Notes under the pieces: model-generated
The model's database searches: none
Seen by the model: only the letters and a program-made list of their open reading frames with translations
Told to the model about the DNA's origin: nothing
In this document: piece by piece, positions 7,748 through 16,083 of the stretch
Layout of the letters: each line of letters starts with the position of its first letter
How positions within the stretch are numbered: position 1 is the first letter of the stretch
Source: an uncultured bacterium
GTDB lineage: Bacteria; Bacillota_I; Bacilli_A; RFN20; CAG-826
NCBI GenBank assembly: GCA_949299165.1
Contig: CASFZJ010000003.1
Coordinates: forward strand, 32,611 to 96,610
DNA: 64,000 bases
Direction: 5' to 3'
Made by a program: the position numbers and the translations under genes

Positions 7748-9031
7748 TTATTTAGCCTTTTTTCCATATAGTTTTTTCATTTGTTTAATGTCTTTACTAC
7801 GAATCATCGACAAATGTTTTTTGTATTGCTCATTTAAAAATTTCTCATAGCTTGATTCGGCATCTTTATTAATAATGAAGAATTTTTGGTTTTTAATTAT
7901 GTCTGGCAAATATTGAAGATGTGGCCAAACATCAGGCATATCATATGGATATTTTTCTTCTTCACTAACATTAACTGGGGTATAACGTAAATAATCTAAA
8001 ACATCGATTGGTAAATCCTGATTTATTTCCATAGCACGCGCCATTCCCATATATGCAGCTTTTGATTTTGGTGATAAAGCAAGATCAACAATCGCAACTG
8101 AAATTGGAATTATTGCTTCAGGCAAACCAACTTCATATGCTGATTCAATAGCTATTTTTGTTCTCATACAAGCTTGAGGATTAGCAATTCCGATATCTTC
8201 ATAAGCAGTAACAAGAAGTCTTCGGGTTAAAGAATCTAAATCACCAGCCGCTAGTAATCGCGAAGCATAAAATAATGCAGCATTAACGTCTCCTCCACGA
8301 ATTGATTTTTGAAGTGCACTTACCGCATCATAATGACCATCTTCATCATTATCGATACCAGAATTTGGAACTTTAATAACTTTTTTGACTTTTTCGAGAT
8401 TTATTTCTTCGTTTTTATAGGTTACATCGATAATTTCGAGATAATTTAAAGCAAATCTAAAGTCACCATTTGATTGTTTTGCGATATATCTTATTGAATC
8501 TTCATCAATATTAATTTGGTTATTTAATCCTTTTGAAGAAGAAATTGCTTTTTTTAAACCAACTTCAAGTTGATCAACACTTAATTTCTTTACTTCCAAT
8601 AAATGGCAGCGACTTCTTATCGCTTTATTTATTGAAATATAAGGATTAGCAGTGGTTGCACCAATTAAATATACAGTTCCATCTTCAAGTGCTGGCAATA
8701 AAATATCTTGTTTATCTTTATTAAGACGATGAATTTCGTCAATTATTAAAATAGGACATTCGTAATTTTTGCTATCATTTATTGCATCGACTAAGTCTTT
8801 TTTATTAGAACTGGTTGCATTAATTCGATAATATTTTGCACCCATTGCATTAGCATAACATTCAGCAATTGTAGTTTTTCCAGTTCCTGGTTCTCCGAAC
8901 AATATAAAAGAAATAGGTGTCTTATTTTCAACACTTTTACGTAAAAAACCTTGTGGACCAACTAAATCTTCTTGACCAATAACATCATCTAAAGTTGTTG
9001 GACGAAGTCTAAAAGCTAATGGACGTTGCAT
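7748..9031 (-). CDS. rarA: Replication-associated recombination protein A (RarA/MgsA, AAA+ ATPase)
   Basis: 427 residues from ATG 9031 (MQRPLAFRLRPTTLDDVIGQ, the usual N-terminus of the family). Walker A FGEPGTGKTT, Walker B LIIDEIHRLNK and sensor ATTANP are intact, and the C-terminal tetramerisation region (YPYDMPDVWPHLQYLPD) is present. It acts at stalled replication forks and is related to clamp-loader subunits. An upstream in-frame ATG (9052) overlaps the -10 box and is rejected. Only 10 nt separate TATAAT from the ATG, and no SD is present. Divergent from dtd. Confidence 0.95.
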   Translation of the reverse strand: MQRPLAFRLRPTTLDDVIGQEDLVGPQGFLRKSVENKTPISFILFGEPGTGKTTIAECYANAMGAKYYRINATSSNKKDLVDAINDSKNYECPILIIDEIHRLNKDKQDILLPALEDGTVYLIGATTANPYISINKAIRSRCHLLEVKKLSVDQLEVGLKKAISSSKGLNNQINIDEDSIRYIAKQSNGDFRFALNYLEIIDVTYKNEEINLEKVKKVIKVPNSGIDNDEDGHYDAVSALQKSIRGGDVNAALFYASRLLAAGDLDSLTRRLLVTAYEDIGIANPQACMRTKIAIESAYEVGLPEAIIPISVAIVDLALSPKSKAAYMGMARAMEINQDLPIDVLDYLRYTPVNVSEEEKYPYDMPDVWPHLQYLPDIIKNQKFFIINKDAESSYEKFLNEQYKKHLSMIRSKDIKQMKKLYGKKAK

Positions 9032-9041
9032 AACTACGAAA

Positions 9042-9074
9042 ATTATACACATTTTAGGCTTGATTTAATATAAT
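9042..9074. promoter_or_regulatory. Compact divergent promoters for rarA and dtd
   Basis: TATAAT on the minus strand (9047-9042) serves rarA and TATAAT on the plus strand (9069-9074) serves dtd. Only 50 bp separate the two start codons, so any -35 contacts overlap. Both give very short or no leaders (10 and 7 nt from -10 box to ATG). Confidence 0.7.
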
Positions 9075-9081
9075 TAACTTT

Positions 9082-9534
9082 ATGAAAATTGTTCTTCAAG
9101 TTGTAAAAAAAGCAAGCGTAACTATCGATGAAAAATTGGTATCTGAAATTGATAAAGGATACTTGCTTTTAGTATCTTTTACGCAAGGCGACACTCATGA
9201 AATCGTAGAAAAAATGGCGCAAAAAATTGCAAAATTACGTGTATTTTTAGACGAAAATGGTAAAACTAATTTATCAATTTTTGATGTAAATGGAGAGATT
9301 TTATCTGTCTCTCAATTTACTTTATATGCAAATTTAAAAAAAGGAAATCGCCCAAGTTTTATAGAAGCTTTAAAGGGGGATGAATCAATACTTCTTTATA
9401 AAGACTTTAATGATGAATTAAGAAAAAATAATTTAAAAGTCAATGAAGGCGTTTTTGGAGCTGATATGAAAATTAATCTAATTAATGATGGTCCTTTTAC
9501 CATTGTTTTAGATAGTAAAGAGCTAGGTTTTTAA
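9082..9534 (+). CDS. dtd: D-aminoacyl-tRNA deacylase
   Basis: 150 residues beginning MKIVLQVVKKASVTI, the canonical Dtd N-terminus, which fixes the start. LSVSQFTLYA carries the SQFTL motif, and NDGPFTIVLDS replaces the usual NxGPVT motif conservatively; together they form the cross-subunit site that removes D-amino acids from tRNA. The -10 box is 7 nt before the ATG and no SD is present, so the mRNA is probably leaderless. mnmA follows after 1 nt. Confidence 0.95.
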   Translation: MKIVLQVVKKASVTIDEKLVSEIDKGYLLLVSFTQGDTHEIVEKMAQKIAKLRVFLDENGKTNLSIFDVNGEILSVSQFTLYANLKKGNRPSFIEALKGDESILLYKDFNDELRKNNLKVNEGVFGADMKINLINDGPFTIVLDSKELGF

Positions 9535-9535
9535 T

Positions 9536-10666
9536 ATGAAAGTAATGGTTGGATTAAGTGGTGGCGTTGATAGTGCAATTGCTGCTTATTTATTAAAAAA
9601 AGAAGGTCATGAAGTTATTTGCTGTTTTATGCGTAATTGGGATTCAATGGCAAATAACGATTATTTAGGAAATCCTACGGTTGATGATGATATTTGTCCT
9701 CAAGAAAAAGATTATCAAGATGCTCTTGCAGTCGCTAATAAGCTTGGTTTAGAACTTCAAAGAGTAGATTATGTAAAAGAATATTGGGACAATGTTTTTT
9801 CTTATTTTTTAAGCGAGTATAAGAAAGGCAGAACTCCAAATCCTGATGTTTTTTGTAATAAATACATCAAATTTGGCCCATTTTTAGAACACGCTAAAAA
9901 AGAAGACTGTGATATGATTGCAATGGGTCACTATGCAAAAAGAGTCGATAAAGATGGCAAGACTTATTTATTAAAAGCTAAAGATCTAAATAAAGATCAA
10001 TCTTATTTTTTAAGCCAAATCTCTTCTTACCAATTAAAAAGTTGTCTTTTTCCATTAGGAGATATTACAAAACCAGAAGTTAGAAAAATAGCCCACAAAC
10101 TTGATCTTGAAAGTGTTGAAGACAAAAAAGATTCAACAGGCGTTTGTTTTATTGGAGAAAGAAATTTTAAAGAATTTCTTAAAAATTATATACCTGCTAA
10201 AAGAGGTGATATTGTTGATATTGATACAAATGAAGTCATTGGAAAACATGATGGAGTAATTTATTACACAATTGGACAAAGAAAAGGCTTAGGAATTGGC
10301 GGAATTAAAGGAATGCCTACCAAAGGATGGTTTGTTTGCAAAAAAGATGTAGAGAAAAATATTCTTTATGTTGGAAGCGGAAGCGAAGACGAACATCTTT
10401 TTAGCGATTCTTGTATAGTTGACAACATTAATTTATTTAATGAAAAAATTCCTGATGGCACACATATCAATGTTAAATTTAGATATCGTCAAAAAGATCA
10501 AGGCGTAACTTTATACAATCTTGAAAATGGAAATGTAAAATTAGTATTTGATGAAAAATATAAAGCGGTCACTCCAGGACAAATCTGTGTTTTTTATGAT
10601 GATGATGTGTGCCTTGGTGGTGGTATTATTGATAAAGTTTATAACTGCAATAAGTTAATAAATTAA
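9536..10666 (+). CDS. mnmA: tRNA-specific 2-thiouridylase MnmA
   Basis: 376 residues. The PP-loop GLSGGVDSAIAAYLL, the catalytic cysteines in NPDVFCNKYIKF and STGVCFIGERNFKEFL, and the FRYRQKDQ C-terminal barrel are present. It thiolates U34 of Lys, Glu and Gln tRNAs using sulfur relayed from a cysteine desulfurase (not in the window). Co-transcribed with dtd. A weak hairpin (TTTCAACGCTTT with AAAGTGTTGAAA, about 10674-10702) follows without a T-run. Confidence 0.96.
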   Translation: MKVMVGLSGGVDSAIAAYLLKKEGHEVICCFMRNWDSMANNDYLGNPTVDDDICPQEKDYQDALAVANKLGLELQRVDYVKEYWDNVFSYFLSEYKKGRTPNPDVFCNKYIKFGPFLEHAKKEDCDMIAMGHYAKRVDKDGKTYLLKAKDLNKDQSYFLSQISSYQLKSCLFPLGDITKPEVRKIAHKLDLESVEDKKDSTGVCFIGERNFKEFLKNYIPAKRGDIVDIDTNEVIGKHDGVIYYTIGQRKGLGIGGIKGMPTKGWFVCKKDVEKNILYVGSGSEDEHLFSDSCIVDNINLFNEKIPDGTHINVKFRYRQKDQGVTLYNLENGNVKLVFDEKYKAVTPGQICVFYDDDVCLGGGIIDKVYNCNKLIN

Positions 10667-10735
10667 TTGATTTCAACGCTTTAAGGGAAAGTGTTGAAAT
10701 AACAAAAATAAATTTCAAAAAACCTATTTTTTACT

Positions 10736-10763
10736 TTGAAACCCTGCAAAACTCCACTATAAT
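10736..10763 (+). promoter_or_regulatory. Promoter of the 10785 membrane gene
   Basis: TTGAAA (10736-10741), 16-nt spacer, TATAAT (10758-10763), with an AAAGGAG SD downstream. Confidence 0.75.
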
Positions 10764-10784
10764 TTATTAAAGGAGATAAAAAAT

Positions 10785-11387
10785 ATGGCTAAGAAAAGAA
10801 AAGGATCATTTTTTGGTCGACTTATTTGGACGTTATTAATCGTTGGTTTTGTAGCGCTTGGAGCAATAATATTTTTAAGTATGCTACCAACAAGTGGAGT
10901 TACAATTACCTATGCACAAGAAATTAATTTTATTGTAACAACAATAACTTATTCAATCGCAGTAAGTTTAAAAGGTATGGCTCTAGTTTTTGGTGGAAAA
11001 TTAGATAACGTGAACACAGCAATAACAGTTAATGGGGAAACCGCTGAGACTGGTGATGTTACTGTACCAGATTTTGCATCGAGTGAATTTGCATTTAACT
11101 ATTACGTTTTTATTGGAATTGTTTTAGTTCTTTTAGGTTTAGTTCTTACTATTTTATTCTTTAGAAAAAAGAAAATTTCACTTATTGCAGCATTATTTAT
11201 AATTGTTGGTGCGGTAATTTTATGTACAGATAGTTATGTTTTTCCTGCGATAAATAAAGATGTTTTAGGCGAATTACAAAATGTCGAAAATCTTCAAATT
11301 TTAGACTTACCATCTTTACTTTTTGGTGTATTTAGTGGTGTTAGTGGAATCATCACTTTAGTTCACGCAATAGTCATGAAAAAATAG
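10785..11387 (+). CDS. Membrane protein of unknown function
   Basis: 200 residues; not recognised. A basic N-terminus (MAKKRKGSFFGR) leads into a membrane segment (about 12-33), then another hydrophobic stretch (45-70), a polar region of about 35 residues (GKLDN...DFASSE), and two or three further membrane segments (105-127, 133-150, 175-197) with a basic RKKK loop. It has its own promoter and SD and is monocistronic, so it is likely real. No catalytic motif is visible, and neighbours (mnmA, alaS) give no functional hint. Confidence 0.75.
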   Translation: MAKKRKGSFFGRLIWTLLIVGFVALGAIIFLSMLPTSGVTITYAQEINFIVTTITYSIAVSLKGMALVFGGKLDNVNTAITVNGETAETGDVTVPDFASSEFAFNYYVFIGIVLVLLGLVLTILFFRKKKISLIAALFIIVGAVILCTDSYVFPAINKDVLGELQNVENLQILDLPSLLFGVFSGVSGIITLVHAIVMKK

Positions 11388-11393
11388 CGTGAT

Positions 11394-11466
11394 TTTCTTT
11401 CCGCTAAAAAGTGTTTTATTGTTTACTTTTTGACGATAAAAATATATTATTTTTAGCGGAAAGAAA
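11394..11466. promoter_or_regulatory. 17-bp perfect inverted repeat flanking the alaS promoter
   Basis: TTTCTTTCCGCTAAAAA (11394-11410) and its exact complement TTTTTAGCGGAAAGAAA (11450-11466) are separated by 39 bp that contain promoter-like boxes (TTGACG near 11430 and TATATT/TATTAT). In transcripts from upstream the pair would form a long hairpin; alaS transcripts initiating in the loop would carry only the right arm. Confidence 0.7.
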
Positions 11467-11634
11467 TTTATTTGATTCTTTCATAGAGAGATGCGTTTTG
11501 GTGAAAGCATTAAAGAATGGATAAATGAGCCACTCCAAGTAAAAAAGTAGATAAAATTAAGTGCTTAATCGAAATGATTAAGAAATAGGATGGTACCGCG
11601 GTTAATTCGTTCCTAGATTTTCTAGGATTTTTTT
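11467..11634 (+). promoter_or_regulatory. T-box riboswitch for alaS (alanine)
   Basis: Stem I is framed by ATTCTTT and AAAGAAT and contains AGAGAG, GGTG and a GCA triplet on the 3' side as the probable alanine specifier. The T-box core AGGATGGTACCGCGG lies at 11587-11601. A terminator stem, TCCTAGA (11611-11617) with TCTAGGA (11621-11627), is followed by a T-run. Uncharged alanine tRNA should stabilise the antiterminator and induce alaS. Confidence 0.94.
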
Positions 11635-11653
11635 ATTTTTAAGGAGAAGCACT

Positions 11654-14248
11654 ATGAAATATATGACTAGTCAACAAGTAAGAGAAACTTGGCTTAATTT
11701 CTTCAAAGAAAGAGGGCACATGATTGAACCTGGAGCAAGTTTAATTCCAAATAATGATCCATCTTTACTTTGGATTAATGCTGGAGTTGCTGCTTTAAAA
11801 AAATATTTTGATGGTAGTGAAGTCCCAGATTGTAAAAGAATTACTAACGTCCAAAAATGTATTAGAACAAACGATATTGATAATGTTGGAAAAACAGCTC
11901 GTCATCATACATTTTTTGAAATGTTAGGTAATTTCTCAATTGGTGATTACTTTAGAAAAGAAATCGTTGAATGGGCTTTTGATATTTTAACAAACGAAAA
12001 ATATTTTGGTTTAGAAAAAGATAAACTTTATGTTACATACCACCCAACTGACCTCGAAACGAGAGAACTTTGGATTAAGCAAGGTATGGCTCCAGAACAT
12101 TTAATACCACTTGAAGGTAATTTCTGGCAAATTGGAGAAGGGCCATGTGGACCAAATACTGAAGTTTTTTATGATAGAGGCGAGAAATGGGACGAAAAAC
12201 ATCTTGGAATAGAACTTTTAAAGCAAGATTTAGAAAATGATCGTTACATTGAAATTTGGGGCATTGTTTTCTCTCAATTTAATGCTGTAAATGGTGTAAA
12301 AAGAGAAGATTATAAAGAACTTCCTCATAAAAACATCGATACAGGTGCCGGTCTTGAAAGAATTTGTTGCGTTCTTCAAAACACCGAAACCAATTTTGAG
12401 ACCGATTTATTCATGCCTATTATTAAAGCAACTGAAAAACTTGCTTCAAAACCATATGGTGAAGGTAATTTAATGCCTTATAGAGTTATTGCAGATCATA
12501 TTAGAGCTTGCACGTTTGCTCTTGCGGATGGTGCTAATTTTTCAAACGAAGGTAGAGGATACGTTTTAAGAAGAATTTTAAGAAGAGCAATGAGATATGC
12601 CCAAAAAATTGGATTATATGAACCTTTCCTTTATAAATTAGTTGATAGTGTTGTTGAAGTAATGCATGATTTCTATCCATATCTTGAAGAAAAGCAAGAA
12701 TTCATTAAAAAAGTAATAAAAAACGAAGAAGAAAGATTCATTAAAACACTTATTAGTGGCGAAAATATCTTAAATTCTTATATCAAAGATAAAAATGAAT
12801 TAAGTGGAGAAGAAGCTTTCAAACTTTATGATACTTATGGCTTTCCAATTGAACTAACTAAAGAAATTTGTGAAGATAACGGCACAAAAGTTGATTTAGA
12901 AGGCTTTAAAGTTTGTTTAGAAAAACAAAAAGAGCTCGCTAGAAATTCACGTAAAAATATCGAATCTTTCAATAAACAATCTAAAGATTTAATGGAATTT
13001 AAAGATAAGAGCGAATATACATATAGCGATCTTGAAATTAACGCAAAAGTTATTGGCTTATTTAAAGATGGTGTAAAAGTTGACACAATTGATGATGAAG
13101 GTGAAGTAATTTTTGATAAAACTAATTTCTATGCTGAAATGGGTGGTCAAGTTGCAGATACTGGTAGTATCGAAGGAAAAGACGCACAAGCTGAAGTTTT
13201 AAATGTTACAAAAGCTCCTAATAAACAACATTTACATCATGTAAAAATGCTATTTGGCGCTTTAAAAGTTGGCGATGAACTTACTTTAAAAGTTGATCAT
13301 GCAAAACATTTTGCAATCGAGAAAAACCATTCAGCAACGCATTTATTGCAATCTGCTTTAATTAAAGTTTTAGGTGATGAGTGCCATCAAAAAGGTAGTT
13401 TTGTTAATGAAGAATATTTAAGATTTGATTTCTCTTTCTTAAGAAAAGTTGATGAAATTGAATTAAAGAAAGTCGAACATTTAGTTAATGAATTTATCGC
13501 TAGAGGAATTGAAGAAAAAACACTTGTTTTACCAATTGAAGAAGCAAAGAAAGTTGGTGCAATTTCTTTATTTGATGAAAAATATGGTGATGAAGTTAGA
13601 GTTGTAACTTTTGGTAATGTATCTAAAGAATTTTGTGGGGGAACACACGTTAAAAATTCTAGCGATATTGGCTTATTTAAAATTGTAAGTGAAGGTTCAA
13701 TTTCAAGTGGAGTTAGAAGAATTGAAGCTCGTACTGGTTTACTAGCTTACGAAGAATTCAAAAATAAAGAAGATAGACTTGTTGAAACTAAACACTTATT
13801 GGACGCAAAAGCTGATATTGATATATCTCAAAAAATAAGCAATTTTAAAGAAAACCTTGCAAATCTCAACTTAAAATTAGAAAAAATGATTTCTGAGTTT
13901 GCTGGTTTAAAATCAGAAGGCATCTTAAAAGATATTAACGAAAATGGTTTTGCAGTTGTCTATTCTCCTGATTTTAATAAAGCTGGTTTATTGTCATTAC
14001 TTGATACAATTAAAGCTAGAACTAATTCATATATCGTTGTTTTAATTGGAAAAGAAAATGAAAAATACCCTCTTATTGTTGGAGTTAGTAAAGATCATGT
14101 TGACCAAGGAATCATTGCTGGAAACCTTGTTAAAAACATTACAAGTGTTTTAGGCGGAAATGGTGGCGGAAGGAAAGACATGGCTCAAGGTAGTGTCGTA
14201 TCTCTTGATAAAATTTCTTTAATCAATAAGGAATTATTAACTAAATAA
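11654..14248 (+). CDS. alaS: Alanyl-tRNA synthetase
   Basis: 864 residues. The class II catalytic core (GNFSIGDYFR, GPCGPNTEVFYD, GAGLERI, RGYVLRRILRRAMRYA), the editing domain (HSATHLL, and FCGGTHVKNSSDIG with the zinc-binding Cys/His) and the C-Ala glycine-rich end (VLGGNGGGRKDMAQG) are all present in normal order and size. Start ATG 11654 follows AAGGAG. It is preceded by an alanine T-box and followed by ruvX after one base, as in other Bacilli, but ireB, which usually lies between, is absent. Confidence 0.97.
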   Translation: MKYMTSQQVRETWLNFFKERGHMIEPGASLIPNNDPSLLWINAGVAALKKYFDGSEVPDCKRITNVQKCIRTNDIDNVGKTARHHTFFEMLGNFSIGDYFRKEIVEWAFDILTNEKYFGLEKDKLYVTYHPTDLETRELWIKQGMAPEHLIPLEGNFWQIGEGPCGPNTEVFYDRGEKWDEKHLGIELLKQDLENDRYIEIWGIVFSQFNAVNGVKREDYKELPHKNIDTGAGLERICCVLQNTETNFETDLFMPIIKATEKLASKPYGEGNLMPYRVIADHIRACTFALADGANFSNEGRGYVLRRILRRAMRYAQKIGLYEPFLYKLVDSVVEVMHDFYPYLEEKQEFIKKVIKNEEERFIKTLISGENILNSYIKDKNELSGEEAFKLYDTYGFPIELTKEICEDNGTKVDLEGFKVCLEKQKELARNSRKNIESFNKQSKDLMEFKDKSEYTYSDLEINAKVIGLFKDGVKVDTIDDEGEVIFDKTNFYAEMGGQVADTGSIEGKDAQAEVLNVTKAPNKQHLHHVKMLFGALKVGDELTLKVDHAKHFAIEKNHSATHLLQSALIKVLGDECHQKGSFVNEEYLRFDFSFLRKVDEIELKKVEHLVNEFIARGIEEKTLVLPIEEAKKVGAISLFDEKYGDEVRVVTFGNVSKEFCGGTHVKNSSDIGLFKIVSEGSISSGVRRIEARTGLLAYEEFKNKEDRLVETKHLLDAKADIDISQKISNFKENLANLNLKLEKMISEFAGLKSEGILKDINENGFAVVYSPDFNKAGLLSLLDTIKARTNSYIVVLIGKENEKYPLIVGVSKDHVDQGIIAGNLVKNITSVLGGNGGGRKDMAQGSVVSLDKISLINKELLTK

Positions 14249-14249
14249 A

Positions 14250-14684
14250 ATGGAAAAATATATTGGTTTAGATTTAGGCACAAAAACTTTAGGCATCGCT
14301 GTTTGCGATTCGCTTGGTATAGTTCACCCAAGAGAAAATTTTGTTTTCGAAAAAGGAAATTACAAAAAAGCACGCGAACATTTACTCGAAACTCTTGAAT
14401 TTGAAAACATTAAAAATGTTGTGATTGGCTATCCTCGACAACTTGATTTACAAGAAGGTGAGAGATGCCAATCAGTTAAAAGATTTATTAACGATATATT
14501 AAAAGTTAAACCTGATTTAAATGTCTTTTATCACGATGAAAGTTTTTCAACAATTGAAGCTAGAGAAAGATTAAGAGATCAAGGTGTAAAAGAAGAAAAA
14601 ATTAAGCAAATCATTGATATGATGAGTGCTGTCGTAATTTTAGAAGATTTTTTAAGGAGTAATAAAAATGGGACCACTAAATGA
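14250..14684 (+). CDS. ruvX: Putative pre-16S rRNA nuclease / RuvX-like (YqgF)
   Basis: 144 residues with the RNase H-like signature: GLDLGTKTLGIAVCD at the N-terminus, VIGYPRQLD, YHDESFSTIEARERLR and the final QIIDMMSAVVILEDFL. YqgF proteins process the 5' end of 16S rRNA and/or resolve junctions. Here the usual GLP motif is GYP. Lies directly after alaS and overlaps the DUF1292 gene by 17 nt, so it belongs to the alaS operon. Confidence 0.93.
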   Translation: MEKYIGLDLGTKTLGIAVCDSLGIVHPRENFVFEKGNYKKAREHLLETLEFENIKNVVIGYPRQLDLQEGERCQSVKRFINDILKVKPDLNVFYHDESFSTIEARERLRDQGVKEEKIKQIIDMMSAVVILEDFLRSNKNGTTK

Positions 14685-14937
14685 TGATCAAATCGTAATT
14701 TATGATGAAGAAGGTAAAGAATATTTAATGAATATTCTCTTCACATATGAAAATCCTGAAAGAAATGCAGAATATGTCTTTATTTATGATGATAATGACC
14801 CAGATGAAGTCATTGTTATGAAATATAATGAAGAACACGAACTCTTCGAAGTAACAGATGAAGAAGAATTAAAGGAAGCTGAGGAAGTTTTAGAAGCCTT
14901 TAATGAAGACCCATCAATCCAAGAAATAAAAGATTAA
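14668..14937 (+). CDS. DUF1292 family protein (YrzB-like)
   Basis: 89 residues, very acidic, with the DUF1292 pattern IVIYDEEGKEYLMNILFTYENPER then YVFIYDDNDPDEV and a Glu-rich tail. Function unknown. The position after alaS and ruvX is conserved across Bacilli and supports the assignment. Its ATG overlaps the ruvX 3' end and has an AAGGAG SD. Confidence 0.9.
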   Translation: MGPLNDDQIVIYDEEGKEYLMNILFTYENPERNAEYVFIYDDNDPDEVIVMKYNEEHELFEVTDEEELKEAEEVLEAFNEDPSIQEIKD

Positions 14938-14994
14938 TGCATTATTTATCAAAGTTTTGATATAATATTTAACTGAAAAAAGCGAGGAATAGAA

Positions 14995-15468
14995 ATGGCA
15001 AAAGATATTATTTTAACTCAAGAAGGTTTAGACAAATTAAAAGCTGAATATAGAAATTTAATCGATGTTGAAAGACCTCAAGTAATCGAAGCTTTGCAAA
15101 ATGCTAGAGCAATGGGCGACTTAAGTGAAAACGCTGATTATGATGCTGCTAGAAATAAACAAGCTGAAATCGAAGGTAGAATTAATGAAATTGAAAATAT
15201 TTTAGCAAATGCTAAAGTTGTTGAAGTTGGTAAAACTAAAACAATTAATATTTCAAATGTTGTTACTTACACTGATTTATCTGATAACGAAACATATACA
15301 GTTAAAATTGTTTCAAGTATTGAATCAGATCCATTAAGTGATCCAGAAAATATCAAAATTTCTAATGAATGCCCATTAGGCGAAGCATTAATTGGTCATA
15401 AAATTGGTGATGAAGTAACAGTTAAAGCTAGCCCAGATTACAAAATTAGAATTGAAGATTTTAAATAA
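14995..15468 (+). CDS. greA: Transcription elongation factor GreA
   Basis: 157 residues. The N-terminal coiled coil (LTQEGLDKLKAEYRNL; ARAMGDLSENADYDAARNKQAEIEGRI) carries the conserved acidic DLSENADYDAA tip that enters the RNA polymerase secondary channel, and the C-terminal FKBP-like domain ends in PLGEALIGHKIGDEVTVKA. It rescues backtracked polymerase. TATAAT at 14961-14966 marks a probable own promoter; the SD is GCGAGGA. A hairpin that doubles as the comEA SD follows. Confidence 0.97.
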   Translation: MAKDIILTQEGLDKLKAEYRNLIDVERPQVIEALQNARAMGDLSENADYDAARNKQAEIEGRINEIENILANAKVVEVGKTKTINISNVVTYTDLSDNETYTVKIVSSIESDPLSDPENIKISNECPLGEALIGHKIGDEVTVKASPDYKIRIEDFK

Positions 15469-15483
15469 TTTTTAAAAAAAGTA

Positions 15484-15543
15484 AAAATTTTTTTAACAAA
15501 ATCGAAATTGAACTCCTTCGTAATATATGAAAGGAGTTTTTTT
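15484..15543 (+). promoter_or_regulatory. Terminator/promoter/SD module upstream of comEA (copy 1)
   Basis: AACTCCTT pairs perfectly with AAGGAGTT (12-nt loop), followed by seven T and then the ATG, so it looks like a terminator for greA. The 3' arm contains the comEA SD, AAAGGAG. The loop carries a -10-like TATATG 16 nt after TCGAAA. A transcript starting there would begin at the SD and could not form the hairpin. About 57 nt are repeated with two substitutions at 38069. Confidence 0.75.
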
Positions 15544-16080
15544 ATGTTAAAAGTTATTGCCGTTGTAGTAATTGCGACAATTATTGGAATTGTTGCAATG
15601 AACCTCATCCCTAATGTGACAGGAAATGTTACAGGGGATCCAACTCAAGTCGTTGATGATCCTAATAATTTAACTATTGGGATAACAGGTCAAGTGGTTA
15701 AACCAGGGAATTATATTTTAGAACCCGAGAGTACACTGCAAGATTTAATCGATAAAGCAGGAGGAACTAATTCAAACGCTGATGAAAGATGTTATTATGC
15801 TGATTTAGCAATTGAAGAGAATCAAGAATATTATATTGCTCCTAAATTTGACTTAAATGACCTTTGTGGTGATGAACCATTACCAAAAGTTAATATTAAT
15901 GATGGAACAAAAGAAGAATTAATGGGTATTAGTGGTATTGGTGATGCAATTGCTACACAAATTATCACCTATCGAAATGAAAATGGAATTTTCTATTGTT
16001 TAGAAGATTTAATGGATGTAAGTGGCATTGGTAATGCAACATTTGAAAAATTAAAAGATTCAATTTATCTTCATGAATAA
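15544..16080 (+). CDS. comEA: Late competence protein ComEA (DNA receptor)
   Basis: 178 residues from ATG 15544, the start next to the AAAGGAG SD. A membrane anchor (about residues 3-22) is followed by an SLBB-type domain (ITGQVVKPGNYILEPESTLQDL) and two helix-hairpin-helix motifs (KEELMGISGIGDAIATQI and LEDLMDVSGIGNATFEKL) that bind DNA. It captures incoming DNA outside the membrane and hands it to ComEC, encoded 3 nt downstream. Expression is probably set by the module immediately upstream. Confidence 0.95.
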   Translation: MLKVIAVVVIATIIGIVAMNLIPNVTGNVTGDPTQVVDDPNNLTIGITGQVVKPGNYILEPESTLQDLIDKAGGTNSNADERCYYADLAIEENQEYYIAPKFDLNDLCGDEPLPKVNINDGTKEELMGISGIGDAIATQIITYRNENGIFYCLEDLMDVSGIGNATFEKLKDSIYLHE

Positions 16081-16083
16081 TTT

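Noticed and set aside
9032..9052. Upstream ATG adding seven residues to RarA
   Set aside because: It lies upstream of the -10 box at 9047-9042, and family proteins begin at the later methionine.
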